Shown here one piece after another: positions 48,374-61,529 of a DNA stretch of 64,000 bases (positions are counted from its first letter, which is position 1; each line of letters starts with the position of its first letter). Under the pieces are notes generated by a model, which was given only the letters and a program-made list of their open reading frames with translations, made no database searches and was not told the origin of the DNA. Source of the DNA: Cotesia glomerata (Eukaryota > Arthropoda > Insecta > Hymenoptera > Braconidae); contig NC_058162.1 in assembly GCF_020080835.1 (NCBI RefSeq), positions 1,612,001 to 1,676,000 of the forward strand, given 5' to 3'. The translations under genes and the position numbers were made by a program.

Positions 48374-51300
48374 GATATTTCAAATATTTTTCTAGGACTG
48401 ACTTTGTTTCAAAAATACCCAGTATTAAAACATAAACACAGCAAGGATTTAAAAATCTTTGACTTTGAAAGATTGATTTTCCGAACTTTTTTTTTAGTCC
48501 ATTCAGAGAGAATTTTAAGTAAGTATTACTCTGGTTTAACGAGTGAAAAACCAGGGGATGATTTATTGTTACTCTTTTGTTTCTAAATACCTCTCGATTA
48601 CTCGGTAACATGTACTATATAAAGGGAGAAAGAGTGATTCTTTAACAAAAAGGTGTAAAAGTAAAAGTTCAAAGAAAAGCAATTCATTTTCATTCGTTTT
48701 TCCCTCTTTTGTTTTCCAAGTCCGGTGTAGTGTGGCTATATGCTTACTCCTCGGTATTTTTCACCCAAAATTGTCTCTACCGTTTTAAATTATTTTTATA
48801 CCTTAAAACGACTGGGAAAAATCCACTAGTGATTGTAGAAACCAGATAAACGGCTTACGATATTTACTCAAGCTTATATATTTTCGAATCGGATGCGTGA
48901 AATGTTTTCGCAAACATAAATATTATCGTGACAACCATGTCGTAGATTTAAGCTAACCATTTATCTCAAATAAGATATCTTTAAACCTGTTATGTCGCTT
49001 CGGATTTTTATTCGAGGGATACACAAATCGAAGTTAAAAAGTATTCATAAATTGCCTGATGTATAAGCTAATATAAAATAGTTATTTAATTGAAATATTT
49101 TTATTAATTTATCGGTAATTTTTTTTTTTTTTTTTTTTTTTTTAATAAATTTGTCCCTAAAAAAACTTTGAAATAATTTATAAAATAAGAAAAATTTCAA
49201 GTAAAAATTTAAAATAATTTTTTTTTAAAAACTTGCCTTTGCAAGTTTTCATTAATTAAATAGTTTTGATAATTATGTAATTAAAAACTCATTAGAATGG
49301 AATTTAAAGCACAGAGTAATGAATTTTTACTGCATAGAGAAAAGAAATAAAAATTTACATACGTATATTGAAATATTTTATATAATTAAGACCTTATATT
49401 TTTTTTTTTTTAAGGACAATAACGCTTTATAGAACAAGAATTTAATTTTTTTATTAAAAAATATATTTTTAAAGAGTACATTGTTTTATTAACCTTAACA
49501 TAAATTATCATATTTGTATTATTTGAAATTTTGGCTTGAAACTTTACCTAATTACGGATTGATATCATATATATTAATCCTAATAAACCAACTAAATGTT
49601 CTCTTCTCTTATCGTAACGGTAATGAGCAATCAAAGACTAATTTCTCTCCGGAACAAGCTCAGGATTTCGTTGAATTTTTTTGTATTTAATAATTGTAAA
49701 TTAGAACTACCAAAGGAGGAGTAAAAATTAAAATCCCGTTTTTCAGAAATTAATTAATTAATATTTTAAATAAATTGGAATTTTATACTTTAAATAGTTA
49801 ATTTGATAAAAATTGCATTACAATTATTTCCAATTAAAAAATGACAATTGGTATGGAAATTTCATTTATAAGTAATGAAAACGTATATATATTTTATTTG
49901 ATACTAATTGACTGAATTACACTCGAATAAATTTAATAATGAAGTTTATTGTTTCGCAAAAAAGATATTAATTAATAAAATTAATAAAACTTATCATAGT
50001 TATAATTGATATTTGTTCTTTTTATTGATTTTAATTTTTATAGTAATTAAAGAAAAAAAATTAAAATTAATAATTTGTACACAAAAAATTTAATATTGAA
50101 ATTTATTTGCTTGAAAATAATATTAAAAATAATATTAAAAAAAAACAAATTAGTGGATGTAGAAAATAAAATTATCTCTTCTAATTAAGGATCAGTTTTT
50201 TTAATCTGAAATAAAAATAAAATAATTATTGCCAACATATTTATATATACGTAATATATATGATTATAATTAGCAGATTGTGAAAATTACAATTTTATTT
50301 TTTGCAGAATAAAAATTCAATAAATAAATTATTGTCAAAAATAATAAAAAGAAAACCTATATTATTATATTAATAATGTAAGATGGTAAGATTTATGATC
50401 TTACGTTATATTAGTAGTACGTAGAATGCTGATGTAATCATTTTTTCTACCCACCAAGATGTTATGAGTTACTAACAGTAAAAAAAAGTCTTTCAGCACT
50501 CGAAATGAAAGTAGACTTTTTATTTCATAACTTTTTACATTTAGTAATTTTTAAAGTAATGAAAATTTTGGTTCGTGCATTATTAAAAAATATTTTTATA
50601 GAAAGAAAAATATAAATTGAAGTAATAATAGTTTGATTCACAAAAAAAAATTTGTACTTTAGTAGAAATTAGTTCTATAGTTTATTGAAGTTAAGAAAAT
50701 ATGTGATATTGTTGTAAAAAGCTGAAGCGCTGTTCAATAACTTTATTTTCTTTGTAATTAGAAAAATCTTTAGATATAAAAAATTTCCAGCTTTTTTCAC
50801 TGTTATTTTTTCTTTTATTTTACTTTTACGTATGGAGAGAAAAATCCAACTATTGACTCACCAATTAATCCCAAAAGAATTCTATACTCGTCACAATTTC
50901 ATCGTGTGTATTATAAAGGTTTGATTACTTTAGAATTAACTGCCGGAATAGTATTTGAAAATATTGGAAATAGAGACAAAAAGTTCAAAATTATAACTGA
51001 ATGACTCCAGAGTGTGCAATTTATAAAAAAAAAAATCGTGGTTTTACGACTCGATTATTTTCACGCTGATAGCTGTAAAAAGTTAACGGCAAAACGAATT
51101 ACGCTGCATTTATTCAATAACTTTTTTTTATAAAAATTCGATTACTGGCTTGTACTGAATTGAATTTTTAAAAATATTATTTATTTGTCAATATGAAACA
51201 CATCGTAAATAAATAATAAATATTCGCTTCAATTTACAAAATCAACATTTTCATTCTTTGCTATGTAGATAGAATGATTGTATTGAAAAGAATAATTAAA

Positions 51301-52752
51301 AAATATAAATCAATAAACACATGTTCAATTTAATATTTATATTTTTTGTGAATTTGAAATTGTTAATTAAATTTTATTAAATACTTTAAATTAAAATTTT
51401 CAACATCATATTTAATGTAACTTTTATCAATTTATACACAAAACTCTCTCGACTTTACGACAGTGTATTAAAAATGTATTTTATAATTCACATTAAATTA
51501 AATAAATAAGTACTTTAAATTAACTAGAGATTATTTTACAAAAACAAAAATGACAAAAAGGTTTAATTTGAGATTTTTTAGTAAGACAATTTACTTTTAT
51601 AAAGTTCCCGGAAGATAGAATCAAACGCGAAGAATCCACAAGTGAATCTTGCACCTGATCCATTGCATTGAGGATCAAGTACTTGTAATTGTCTGTTTTA
51701 AAATTTATGAAGGGATTTATCAGTATAATTTGTAAGCATTCGAGTGCAAATAAAAAGGAGAAAAAATTAACTCAAACTTAAGTGTATTCTGATCCTACTT
51801 TTCTAAAGTAATTTAAAAGTATGCAAGAATTTTTTTTCATAAATTTATACATAAATTTGCTTTTAGTGATAAATTTCTAAACTCAAATATTCTTTAAATT
51901 AAATTTATTGAACGGCTTTGTCTATTTACATCAATCACACTGAAAAAATCCCCAGAAAAGTTTTCCGATTTTTAAAAATAAGATTTTATTATTACAAATT
52001 TTTGTAACATCTGCAAAACACGTGGAATAGTTTCCCATCGGAAAGTTTTTACATTTTACGATCGTTTTCCTTCCAATATTTATTTTATTACTTTGTTCTC
52101 TTTTAAAAACCTTTTTTAATTTTTTTTATTTATATAAGCAACTTTCTAATCCCTTAAACACATATTCTGGAGTGTCATAAAAATTATTTATGATCTTAGT
52201 ATACAATTCTAAGTCCCACGCTAGCCTTTCGGCCTCTAACACTATCTTAATTTCTTATAGCATTCCTCCTCTCTGTCTAAAAGTGTCACCTCCACTCTAA
52301 ATTTTACTTTACTTTAAAAACAACCCTTCTTTCGCCTACGCGAAATTCTGTCCAATTTTATAAAACTTCTCTTTTAATTTTTGTAACAGTTTCGACTTCA
52401 ATATTCTATAAAATTCATAAATAAAAATATTTTTTAATTTATTTTATTGCTGTATTTTTGAAGTTATTAATTAACTTTGCTTAGCATAAATAAAGTTAAA
52501 AAAAAAAATTAATAAAATTCATTTAATAAATCAATAAAAATAACCCACAAAAATATAAATTGATTTTCACAAAAATCTGCCTACTAAAAATAAATTTAAT
52601 TAAAAATAACTTAAGTACACATGATAAATTTGTCCTGTCAAATGTTTTGTTAGGATTGCGACTATATCAAGTGGTACCTCGAGGTAAAAAGCTTTTGGCT
52701 TGTATTAGTTATATGAATAAGTTTTTTAAAAGATTTCAAGACAGAATTACTA
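48374..52752. other. Long gene-poor stretch
   Basis: No secure gene. A slightly GC-richer segment at 48590-48960 and another at 50380-50520 show no frame. A poly-T run lies at 49123-49142. One possible small exon sits at 51692-51578 (-), listed separately. The open frame 52560-52817 (+) runs into a MITE terminus and looks like chance. Confidence 0.4.
51578..51692 (-). CDS. Possible terminal coding exon, 37 codons, unidentified
   Basis: Acceptor TTTTAAAACAG| then an open frame reading QLQVLDPQCNGSGARFTCGF and, after a short gap, FDSIFRELYK, ending LSY and TAA. The base composition stands out from the AT-rich surroundings, and the paired cysteines could suit a small secreted peptide. I do not recognise the protein and found no upstream signal-peptide exon, so this may be chance. 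Confidence 0.3.
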
Positions 52753-53004
52753 CACGGAGAGAATTTAATGGTAAATACAACTATCCGAGTATTGTAAAAA
52801 CAGGCTTCTTAGTATGAATGATTGCAAGAACTATCCAAATTGTTAAATGAACCATCCAGATAGTTACATTTACCATCTGGATAATAATTATTACCATCTG
52901 GCTGGTAACTTAAAGATGGTAAACTTAATCATAATATATGTTAACCGCTAAAATCATGTTGATTGTAAATTCTACAATCATGATGGTAATTATTACCATC
53001 GCAG

Positions 53005-54207
53005 CTAGTAATATGATTAGTCACTATATGACTACCGTGACTTGTGAATTATAAATAAACAAAAATTTCGCTTTATTAAGTAATTACTTTTGTTAAATTG
53101 CACTGTATTTTCTTAAATATTGACATTTTTGAAGATATAAGCATATATTTTATATTTTATTTATTTATTTATTTATTATTAATCTCGTTACAAAAAAAAA
53201 TCTATAGAGGTGCGTATAGCACCTGTGCATAGAACGAGTACATATTAACAAAAATATATTTTATTATCAACAATCTCTTAATATATAAGATAGTAATATA
53301 GTAATACTTAATACAGTGCAAGCTAGAAGAAAATCAACCTAGCAAGCTATATATATTTATATATAATATATATAATGATATAAAATATATGAAAAATTGA
53401 TGTGGGTACTCAAATAAAAGGTCTCGATGAGTGTAATGTCTGGGTGAATTTATATCTTTAAAAATGTCAATAGTTTACAAGATACAAGGTAATTTCTTAA
53501 TTATTGATATTTTTAAAGATGTAAGCTCATCTTGATGTCACACTCATCAAGAGCTTTCATTTGAGTACCCACATGCATTTTTGATATATTTTTGATATAT
53601 ACATATGTATAATATATATAAATATATGAAATATATGAAAAATTGATGTGGGTACTCAAATGAAAGGTCTCGATGAGTGTAATGTCGGAGTGAGCTTATA
53701 TCTTTAAAAATGTCAATAGTTAACAAGATAGCAATGTTAGTTCTTAATTATTGACATTTTTTAATATATAAGCTCATCCTGATGTCACACTCACCAAAAG
53801 CTTTCATTTGAGTACCCACATGCATTTTGATATATTTTTCATATATACATATATATAATATATATATAAATATATAAAATATATGAAAAATTGATGTGGG
53901 TACTCAAATGAAAGGTCTCGATGAGTGTAATGTCGGGATGAGCTTATATCTTTAAAAATGTCAATAGTTAACAAAATAAAAGATCATTTCTTAATTATGT
54001 GTCTAGAAATGGAGCATTTTCGAATGCAGCCTAAATACTTATCACGATAAATTGACTATCGATGAGAATGATATGAAACCTTGAAAAGGCAGAAATTCAA
54101 GTCAAGACCTTTGCAATGACACTAAATTTCATAAAAAAAAAAAAAACCGATTTTATCATATGACTATCCTGGAGACAAAATTTTTGTTATTCTCTTAATA
54201 ATATAGA
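53005..54207 (-). mobile_element. Helitron copy 9, nested in the preceding MITE
   Basis: Minus-strand 5' end TCTATATTATTAAGAGAATA at 54207 after a host A. CTAG at 53008-53005 is the likely 3' end, near a TAGTCA-CTATA-TGACTA hairpin. It has at least three modules and is itself interrupted by a LINE tail. Confidence 0.8.
53139..53355 (-). mobile_element. Non-LTR retrotransposon 3' end nested in Helitron copy 9
   Basis: An ATTT repeat (53157-53178) is followed by CTATAGAGGTGCGTATAGC and ACCTGTGCATAGAACGAG. It is a minus-strand LINE 3' UTR with its A-rich tail, related to 20620-20860. Confidence 0.55.
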
Positions 54208-54546
54208 TATACTTTTTTCAATACTCACTCTTATGTCAAACATTAGAATGTTATTATATTCTGACTCTAAAATCGAAAAAATTTAGTTTTTTATGCTTCC
54301 TGTTTATTTTTTTTTATGATTGCAATCATGATGATTTTAACTATCTCCGATGATAAAAGTTACCATTTAGATGATAAACCGTATTATTATAACTGTGGGA
54401 ATTAATATATACTGATTGTACTAATTACAGTCGCCGGATAGTTGCATTTATCATCTTAACTTTGTAAAAGTTAATAACCATCCTGGATAGTAGAAGCTAC
54501 CAAATAGGGATGGTTACCGTTAACATAAAATTCTCTCCGTGTATGA

Positions 54547-57500
54547 TATGATTCCGAGTATTCAATAATATATGCGCATTTTTTTGGAAAACCTTTTTGA
54601 AAATTAAAAAAAAAAATTTCACATGATTACGACACATGATCACTAGAAGTGTTAATTTTTTTTTCCCTTCAGACCTACACTGATAGAAGGATTTATTTGT
54701 ATTAAATAATATTTGTTAATAGCTAACAAATCATTTATTAGAGAGCATTTTTTAATATTAAATAAATATTTCTTAGTATTTAAAATGATTTGTGTATTTA
54801 ATAAATCTGATATTCATTTATTAAATATTAATAAATCTTTTTAAATACTAAGAAATATTTGTTAAGGACTAACAAATGGCTTCTAATAAATGATTTGTTA
54901 AATATTAACAAATCTTTTTAACTATAAACAAATCTTTCTATCAGTGATATATTTACTGAAAGCCAGTTAAATTTATTTATTTCTTTATTAAAAAAAAATG
55001 AATAAAGTAAAAATTATTTTTTACTGAATCAATAATTTGATTAAGTTTTGATATACGCACGTCTCTAAGCTGTTAGTAAAATTAAATGTTCACATCAGAC
55101 AAGTAGAGTACAGAAACATAATAACATTACGCGGCCACGAGTTTCCTAGTAGTACCGGTATATACTCGCAATAGCAGTAGTATTAGTAAACTAGATAAAA
55201 CTCTGGGTCACTCGCCTTGTTCATAAAGAGATACTCTTGAGCTCGTTATTTTGACGAACACGTTTTACGACCAAATAAAATTTAAATTAAAAAAAATAGA
55301 GTTCAAAGGTTCAAATCTCGTCACTTCATGTTGAGTTGGTGTATTGATGTGCGCCAATCGATACCGCCTTTTGAAAATTTTTTGAGCCTCTTATGCTATA
55401 CAAAAAGAATAATGAGGACAGTTAAGTAGAACGATTTAATGTCTTGAAAATAGATTTCAAAAGGCTCTAATTGTTTCTATATACGATGCGGCGAATTATT
55501 CAAGAGTTTTATATAATTTCAATCTTTTACTACAGAGTAATATAATATATTTTTAACACGATTTTGTAGTGAGTATTGTAAAAAATTATTTTTTTCAATT
55601 TTTTGCTGAATTATTCTACTCAGATTTTTATTTACTACAAATTGTATGACAAAAAAATTTTTTTCGATTAAAAAAAATATTTTCGATTATTTTTGAATTG
55701 GTTATAAATATTAAATAATTTTCACAAATTGAACTCCCGAAACTCACAAAAATCCGAAAATTGCCGAGTTCCAACAAAAAAACCTTCAACCCGAGGATAA
55801 AAGTTTGTCAATATTTAAAGCTGAGCGTGTTAATGAAATACAGTCGAATTACTTTCAATAATTATTTATTTTGATTACAATCTGTAGAGATTGTAATTTA
55901 ATTATAGAATTACAATTTTTATATCGGGCTTATCATTACCATTTTATTATTTATTAAATTAATTAATTTTGCCCAGATTCAATACACAGTTATGTATGTA
56001 TTATTTTTTTTTGTATTGCATTATTTTTTTATCTCTTACTAGGTAAAGTGAATATTAATCAATCAATAAGTTTTTTAGGTAATCATTTATATTGATTATG
56101 AGATTATTTAAATTTTTCTATCGTCCGTCATTTTTTCCCGCAACGATTTCAAGAAAATGAAATTGTGTATTCAAAGAAGATTATTCTATCGTGATTAATT
56201 AAGTAGCAACTTAAGCTGAGTATAAGTGATAGAGTGTCATCCGACACCTTGACACAACGTATTTACTTATCTTCGATGTGGCTTATATTATGAGCGGCGC
56301 AAATAATAAAATATTAAAGATATAAAATAAATGGATATTACTTATACTTAATAAGGGATTCGATTCCCTTCGAAATGAAGATAAGAATTAAAACATCAAA
56401 TTTCGGAGGTATTTTACTTTACGATTATTTTGATGTAATGATAAAGAGTATTATAATATTTAATAATAAAAGGAAAATGGAGAAAATGTTCATAAAATTT
56501 TTTTTTAATCTAATTTTTAATTTTCCGTTAATCTAAACAATAAGCTTGGCACCGAAAATTTATGATTAAAATTTTTCTATAGAAAAAAAAATGTTCTTGA
56601 ATCAAGTATATAATTTTGAAGAACTTAATCTTCTTGATTTGAGTAAAAAAATTTTTCAACTAAATAAATTTCTCTTGATTTAAAAAAATTTTACTTGATT
56701 CAAGAATTTTTCATAATGATTTAAGACAATTTCTCTTTTCGAAATTATTTTCTTGGTTTAAGAATTTTTCTCTTCAATTAACTTAATTTTTTTTTCAGTG
56801 TAAAGTTTCAGAGTATTAAAATAAAAACAACATTTCTTTATTTTTTTAAAAATTAAAAAAACCAAAAAAAAAGTTTTTATTTTTTTCTGAGCCTGTGAAA
56901 TCAAACGAAGAATTAATAGAGATTTTATCAGGCGTTGAAATTTTAGAGCTCTATAAATGATTAACTTAATTTAAAAAACATATTCAATCACAGATAACAA
57001 CATTTGTTAAGCCATAAACATTTTTATATCTAAAAAAATAGTATATCATGTAGTGAGGGATGAAACAAGACAATTTCAGACGAGGGTTAGGGTGATCCCT
57101 TCGGAACTGGCGTCACTCGAACTTCCGAAGCAGGCATTATCCCGTGTCACATGTTGTATGAAAAACATCTTACATCAACTGCATAAAGATTCCTAGTTTC
57201 AATGTTTGTAGTTGACGGAACGAGAAAATTAAGGGTCGATATAGTATCCGTTAACTGTCGAGTCTATCGGAAATTTTGACCAGAAATTAAGCACCAAAAA
57301 ATGGGCATTTAATTTATTTTATGCCAATTAATTGTCAATAAAATTTGTTTAAATTCAAAGGTTTGAGTTTTTTACAACAAAATTTTACGTATGAATTGTT
57401 ATGTTATCTCAGCAGGTTATTATTCTTTTAAAAATTAACTGGGATATAAAAACAAGAAAATTTATTTAAAATAAATTCTATATTTTTTTGATAAACATTT

Positions 57501-57746
57501 CTCTGGTAGCAGAAGAGCCAATCACTGGGGACTGAATCATAAAATTATTCATAACATGTTTACTCTATATTCTTGAGAAAAGGTTAACTGATCATTTTTA
57601 TCTAGTCAAAAAGCACATAGAATTTCGATAAGTAAATTTATGGACATGACTTTGCATATGAAGTAGTTTTTATGTGCCGTCGTTTTATATAAAAATTAAT
57701 TTATACTAAATTTAGAAAATCAACAGGAAAATAATGCAAATAATTG
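54547..57746. other. Gene-poor stretch containing one family D MITE
   Basis: Family D MITE at 54678-54946 (CACTGATAGAAGGATTTA ... AAATCTTTCTATCAGTG). GC-richer islands at 55080-55400 and 57055-57250 are unique but show no splice-bounded coding frame that I can name. In the second, a frame beginning TRVRVIPSELASLELPKQA runs 37 codons from a CAG acceptor-like site to a stop. Confidence 0.4.
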
Positions 57747-58492
57747 CACTGATAGAAGGATTTATTTTTATTAAAAAATATTTGTTAATAGTTAACAAAT
57801 CATTTATAAGAGATTACTTTTTACACGCTTTATATTAGCTTCACTTGTATGTCAGTTTGTCAGTATGTCAGTAACTCTCCGTGGGTAATCTGCGCGCCTG
57901 AATATTTTTGATAATCAACAAATAATAGTTTAAAAAAACTAAAAAATCACGCTTTTATAAATAAACCAAACTAAAAAGTAAAAAATAAATAATAGTTTAA
58001 AAAAACTAAAAACACGCTTTTTATAGAAAACCAAACTAAAAAATAGAAAATAAATTTAAATTAAGAATAGTGTTAAAAATTTCAATAAATATAAATTAAT
58101 AATAGTGTAAATAAAAAAAATGTATTTTGATAATATCTTAAAAAGCACCCCACGCTTTTTTTAAAATAAAATACATTTTTTTTATTTACACTATTATTAA
58201 TTTATATTTATTGAAATTTTTAACACTATTCTTAATTTAAATTTATTTTCTATTTTTTAGTTTGGTTTTCTATAAAAAGCGTGTTTTTAGTTTTTTTAAA
58301 CTATTATTTATTAGAATTAAACAAGTATTTCTTAGTATTTAAAATGATTTGTTTGTATTTAATAAATCTGATATTCATTTATTAAATCTTTTTAAATAGT
58401 AAGAAATATTTGTTAAGGACTAAAAAGTGGCCTATAATATTTGTTAAATATTAACAAATATTTTTAACTATAAACAAATCCTTCTATCGGTG
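57747..58492. mobile_element. Family D MITE, copy 3, carrying a nested foldback element
   Basis: Starts CACTGATAGAAGGATTTA and ends AAATCCTTCTATCGGTG. The host repeat is broken at about 57823 and resumes at about 58313, judged by comparison with the uninterrupted copy at 54678-54946. Confidence 0.8.
57823..58312. mobile_element. Foldback element copy 2
   Basis: Same head as copy 1 (ACACGCTTTATATTAGCTTC, TGTCAGTA repeats, CTCCGTGGGTAAT, TGCGCGCCTG) and the same inverted arms. The 28-nt loop segment 58129-58156 is the exact reverse complement of 32275-32302 in copy 1. Confidence 0.8.
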
Positions 58493-59010
58493 TATTCTTG
58501 ATTCATCTGAAGACCACCAAATATTCAGAAAAATTCTAGGCGGAGATTTGTCACCCGACGTCAAAAAAACCTTTGCATATCTGAAAAGTTATGCAATATA
58601 TGAAAAGTAAATAAATAATTTAATTATTATTCTTCTAGTCTTGTACTGTAATAGTTTATTTGAATTATTTTTAATCCATTGTACTCTATACTAATTGAAG
58701 TAAGGATTGTATCCTATAAATTCAATAAATAAATAAATTTCCGAAATTTAAATATAATTTTCGTATATTTTTTATATAACCAAATTATAATCCTTTATTA
58801 AAAAATTGATGTGACGTTTTCATTGTTGTTGCTTTTCGTTGCTATGGTAACCACTTTGGCAACAGTTATCATAGCAACGGTTAACTGTTAATAAATAAAA
58901 TCTGTAAAAATTAATTAAATTGTCGGGAAATAATCATTTTGACTGAAGCGCGGAAAGCGCGCTTGATTTTTAGTTCGAGTATATTTTGCAGCTTATATTT
59001 TTTACATATA
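58493..59010. other. LINE tail and unique G+C-richer segment
   Basis: 58610-58740 looks like a jockey-type 3' end (AAGGATTGTATCCTATAAAT followed by AATAAATAAATAAA). 58838-58878 holds two RFX-type X-box motifs in inverted order. 58947-58967 is a hairpin AAGCGCGgaaagCGCGCTT. Confidence 0.5.
58838..58878. promoter_or_regulatory. Inverted pair of X-box (RFX) motifs
   Basis: GTTGCTATGGTAAC (58838-58851) and GTTATCATAGCAAC (58865-58878) both match RYYRYY-N2-RRNRAC, the RFX consensus. They are also imperfect inverted copies of each other, so a simple hairpin origin is possible. No adjacent gene was found. Confidence 0.4.
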
Positions 59011-59310
59011 GGGCTAGTTTTTCAATCCGAGATAAAAGTATTGCCATTATGATAAAAAAATAAATAATTCAGCACAGTGATATTGCCTAAAAGTAATTCT
59101 CCCTGATTTCAGTCACTTATTTTGAATTAAAATAAATAAACATTAGCCACATGTCACAGAAATATTCACCTCCAATTGTGACAACTTCCTGATTGTAAAT
59201 AAATAAATAAATAAAATGAAAATTAAGTAAATGGATGACCCTGAAGGAGATCCCTACAACTTCCCGCTAATTCCATACCTAAGCGCTTGAAATTGCACTT
59301 GTAATGTTGT

Positions 59311-59346
<36 letters not shown>

Positions 59347-60108
59347 TAATTTTTACCCTAGAGCAAGTGCTCTCTAAGGGCCATACAATCAAATATATTT
59401 ATAATGAGTACATTATATAATAATAATAATATTAATAAAATAATAATAATAATACATAAGTAAAATGGTAAGCAAACAACAAAAAGACTAAATGCAAAAA
59501 TGGTTAGCTTAAATTGTCAGTAATTGCCATTAGTTATTATTATTAGTTAGCATTGATTAACATAGATTAACATTGACTCTTCACAACATTTGAACAGTTA
59601 TATATCACCACAATTTTACACTCTTAAGCATCTCTCTCAGAATGCCATTGAAAACTTGCAAGCCTGAATTCCTGAAATGTGCCCAACACAACAAGATCAT
59701 CCGGAAGCTGATTCCAGCATCTTATCGCAGACAATAGAAATGAACTCTTGTTGAGCTCTTCAAGCTCCAAATTACAATTTATGTGTTATTTTGAGCTTTC
59801 TGAGCTCAAAGAGGCAGCTGTTCTATGCTTTTTGAGCCCTTCGAGCTCATATCTTGCGTTTGACATATCTATTATTAATTTATAATTGTGTTAATTAATT
59901 TAAAATAATTTAAATGACACAATAAGAGATTATCATTATTTTTATGATATATTTATTTATTTTTATTTAAATAAACGACCAAATTCATGGAGAACTAATT
60001 GAGAGCAATATCACGTCGCTGAATTATTTATTTACTTTTTTTTTTTTTATTATATTGGTGGTACTTTTATCTCGGATAAAATTTTATCCCGGATTGAAAA
60101 ACTGGCCC
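59011..60108. mobile_element. Composite DNA transposon with GGGCYAGTTTTTCAATCC ends and a LINE inside
   Basis: Left end GGGCTAGTTTTTCAATCCGA; right end GGATTGAAAAACTGGCCC; both are flanked by ATA (59008-59010 and 60109-60111). Inside, a minus-strand LINE remnant runs from about 59880 to 59300. It encodes WNQLPDDLVVLGTFQEFRLA and ends with a (TTTA)n tract at 59310-59345. Confidence 0.65.
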
Positions 60109-60112
60109 ATAG

Positions 60113-61029
60113 TAAGTATATTTCTCATATATTTTATAACTTATATTTATCGTATAAAATAAATATATTAATAATATATTTTACTTTTATTTGAAGTATA
60201 TTTCTCATATACCAAAAACGGCCAAAAGTTCAGTAAACTGAATATAATTTTCTTACATTTGAAGTATACTTTTAAAATATATGCAAATATATTTTGTATA
60301 TAAAATATTAAATATATATTTTTTATATTTTAATTATTCAATTAGCTCAATTATGGAGAATTTAAAATTAATTTTAGAGAATTTTCTATTTGTACGAAAA
60401 AACAATTAGTTCAAAATTAACACTTTAAAAAACAATTTAATATCTAATAGAGGTAAATAATTTATAATTGAACTATTGTTACATCAAAATATTAAAAAAT
60501 TACCCACTAAAAAATAAGGAGAGACCAATTACTAATTATACCGTCGAATTGTTGAAATTTGCATCATAAATCATGACGTTTTTCTGAATTGTTAATACAA
60601 AATTAATAGGAGCATATGTCATGTGTAGTAAAATTAATTATGCAATATCATACGCGGGCGATTCAATGGAAATTCAATAAATCCAGTAACGTAATTTTAC
60701 ATTTATACATATGGTTTCCAATATTCCAACCGTCCAGAGATAAATTTCTACTTTCTGCGTTTAATTTGCATCATATAAAATCGCGTAGCTACAATTGAAA
60801 TACGCTGAATGTTTTTGATTGCTACTGAAAGATTTAGAAGTCTATGGAAAGTGACGTAATTCATTTATCTCTTTATGAAAAATTCCATTGTTCGTGTTTT
60901 TAGAACGGATGAATTTATCTCTCATAATTAACTTAATCTAATAGATCTGTCTGATAGGGAACTCGGCTAATTTAAAGTCAAGTTTTTTAACTTTAAGTAG
61001 TTGAAGTAACTTTACTTCAGAGTTATTAA
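60113..61029. other. Gene-free stretch
   Basis: AT-rich; the open frame at 60616-60798 (+) is unlike any family I know. Confidence 0.4.
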
Positions 61030-61031
61030 TA

Positions 61032-61197
61032 CAGTCGACGCTCTCTGTATTGGACCTCTCTGTATTTGACCGCTCTCTGTATTTGACCACATTCTTCCTC
61101 TATATTTGACGATTTTACACAGCTCTTATGGACAAGGACGAGTCAAATACAGAGAATGGTCCTGTACGGGCGAGTCAAATACAGAGAGCGTTGACTG
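61032..61197. mobile_element. Short MITE, pogo/mariner-like ends, 166 bp
   Basis: Ends CAGTCGACGCTCTCTGTATT and AATACAGAGAGCGTTGACTG are inverted with one mismatch and flanked by TA on each side. Three CTCTGTATTTGAC-type repeats near the left end pair with two GTCAAATACAGAG copies on the right. Confidence 0.85.
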
Positions 61198-61199
61198 TA

Positions 61200-61529
61200 G
61201 AACAGCTGCACATCCTGACTGCAGTCGATCATTTAGTAAATACAATAGTTTGACAGTTAATCCAAGACAATACCTACAGCGAGTTTTTCAGTTTTACAAA
61301 TTAAATTTCTGAGTGGAAAAACTTAAACGAGTTTGTACGATTAAATCGTTTCAATTTAAACGAATTTTCTAAATTATTAGAGAAAACTTTACTTTATCTT
61401 ATTGAAATTTTTTAACGGGAAATTGGAATTGATGGAAAAATTTAAAGAATTTATAACTTAAAATTTTTTGCTTTACAAAAAAAAAATCAATAGGAGGATT
61501 TTTTGAAATAAAAATCAATTAATTTATGA
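61200..61529. other. Gene-free stretch
   Basis: Nothing recognisable. Confidence 0.35.

Larger units (their letters stand above)
52753..54541. mobile_element. MITE with CACGGAGAGAATTT ends, split by nested insertions
   Basis: Left end CACGGAGAGAATTTAATGGT at 52753 and right end ACATAAAATTCTCTCCGTG at 54541 are inverted, and TA flanks both ends. Inner sequence is rich in ACCATC / GATGGT motifs. It is interrupted by a Helitron (53005-54207). Confidence 0.75.

Noticed and set aside
47626..48586. Several 77-97 aa frames (also at 791, 1295, 13598, 37677)
   Set aside because: They repeat the same peptide (DISSSRCYTHQELSFEYPH) because they are translations of the Helitron palindromic module, not genes.
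55305..55325. tRNA B-box-like GGTTCAAATCTCG
   Set aside because: No A box, anticodon stem or acceptor pairing upstream within tRNA distance.
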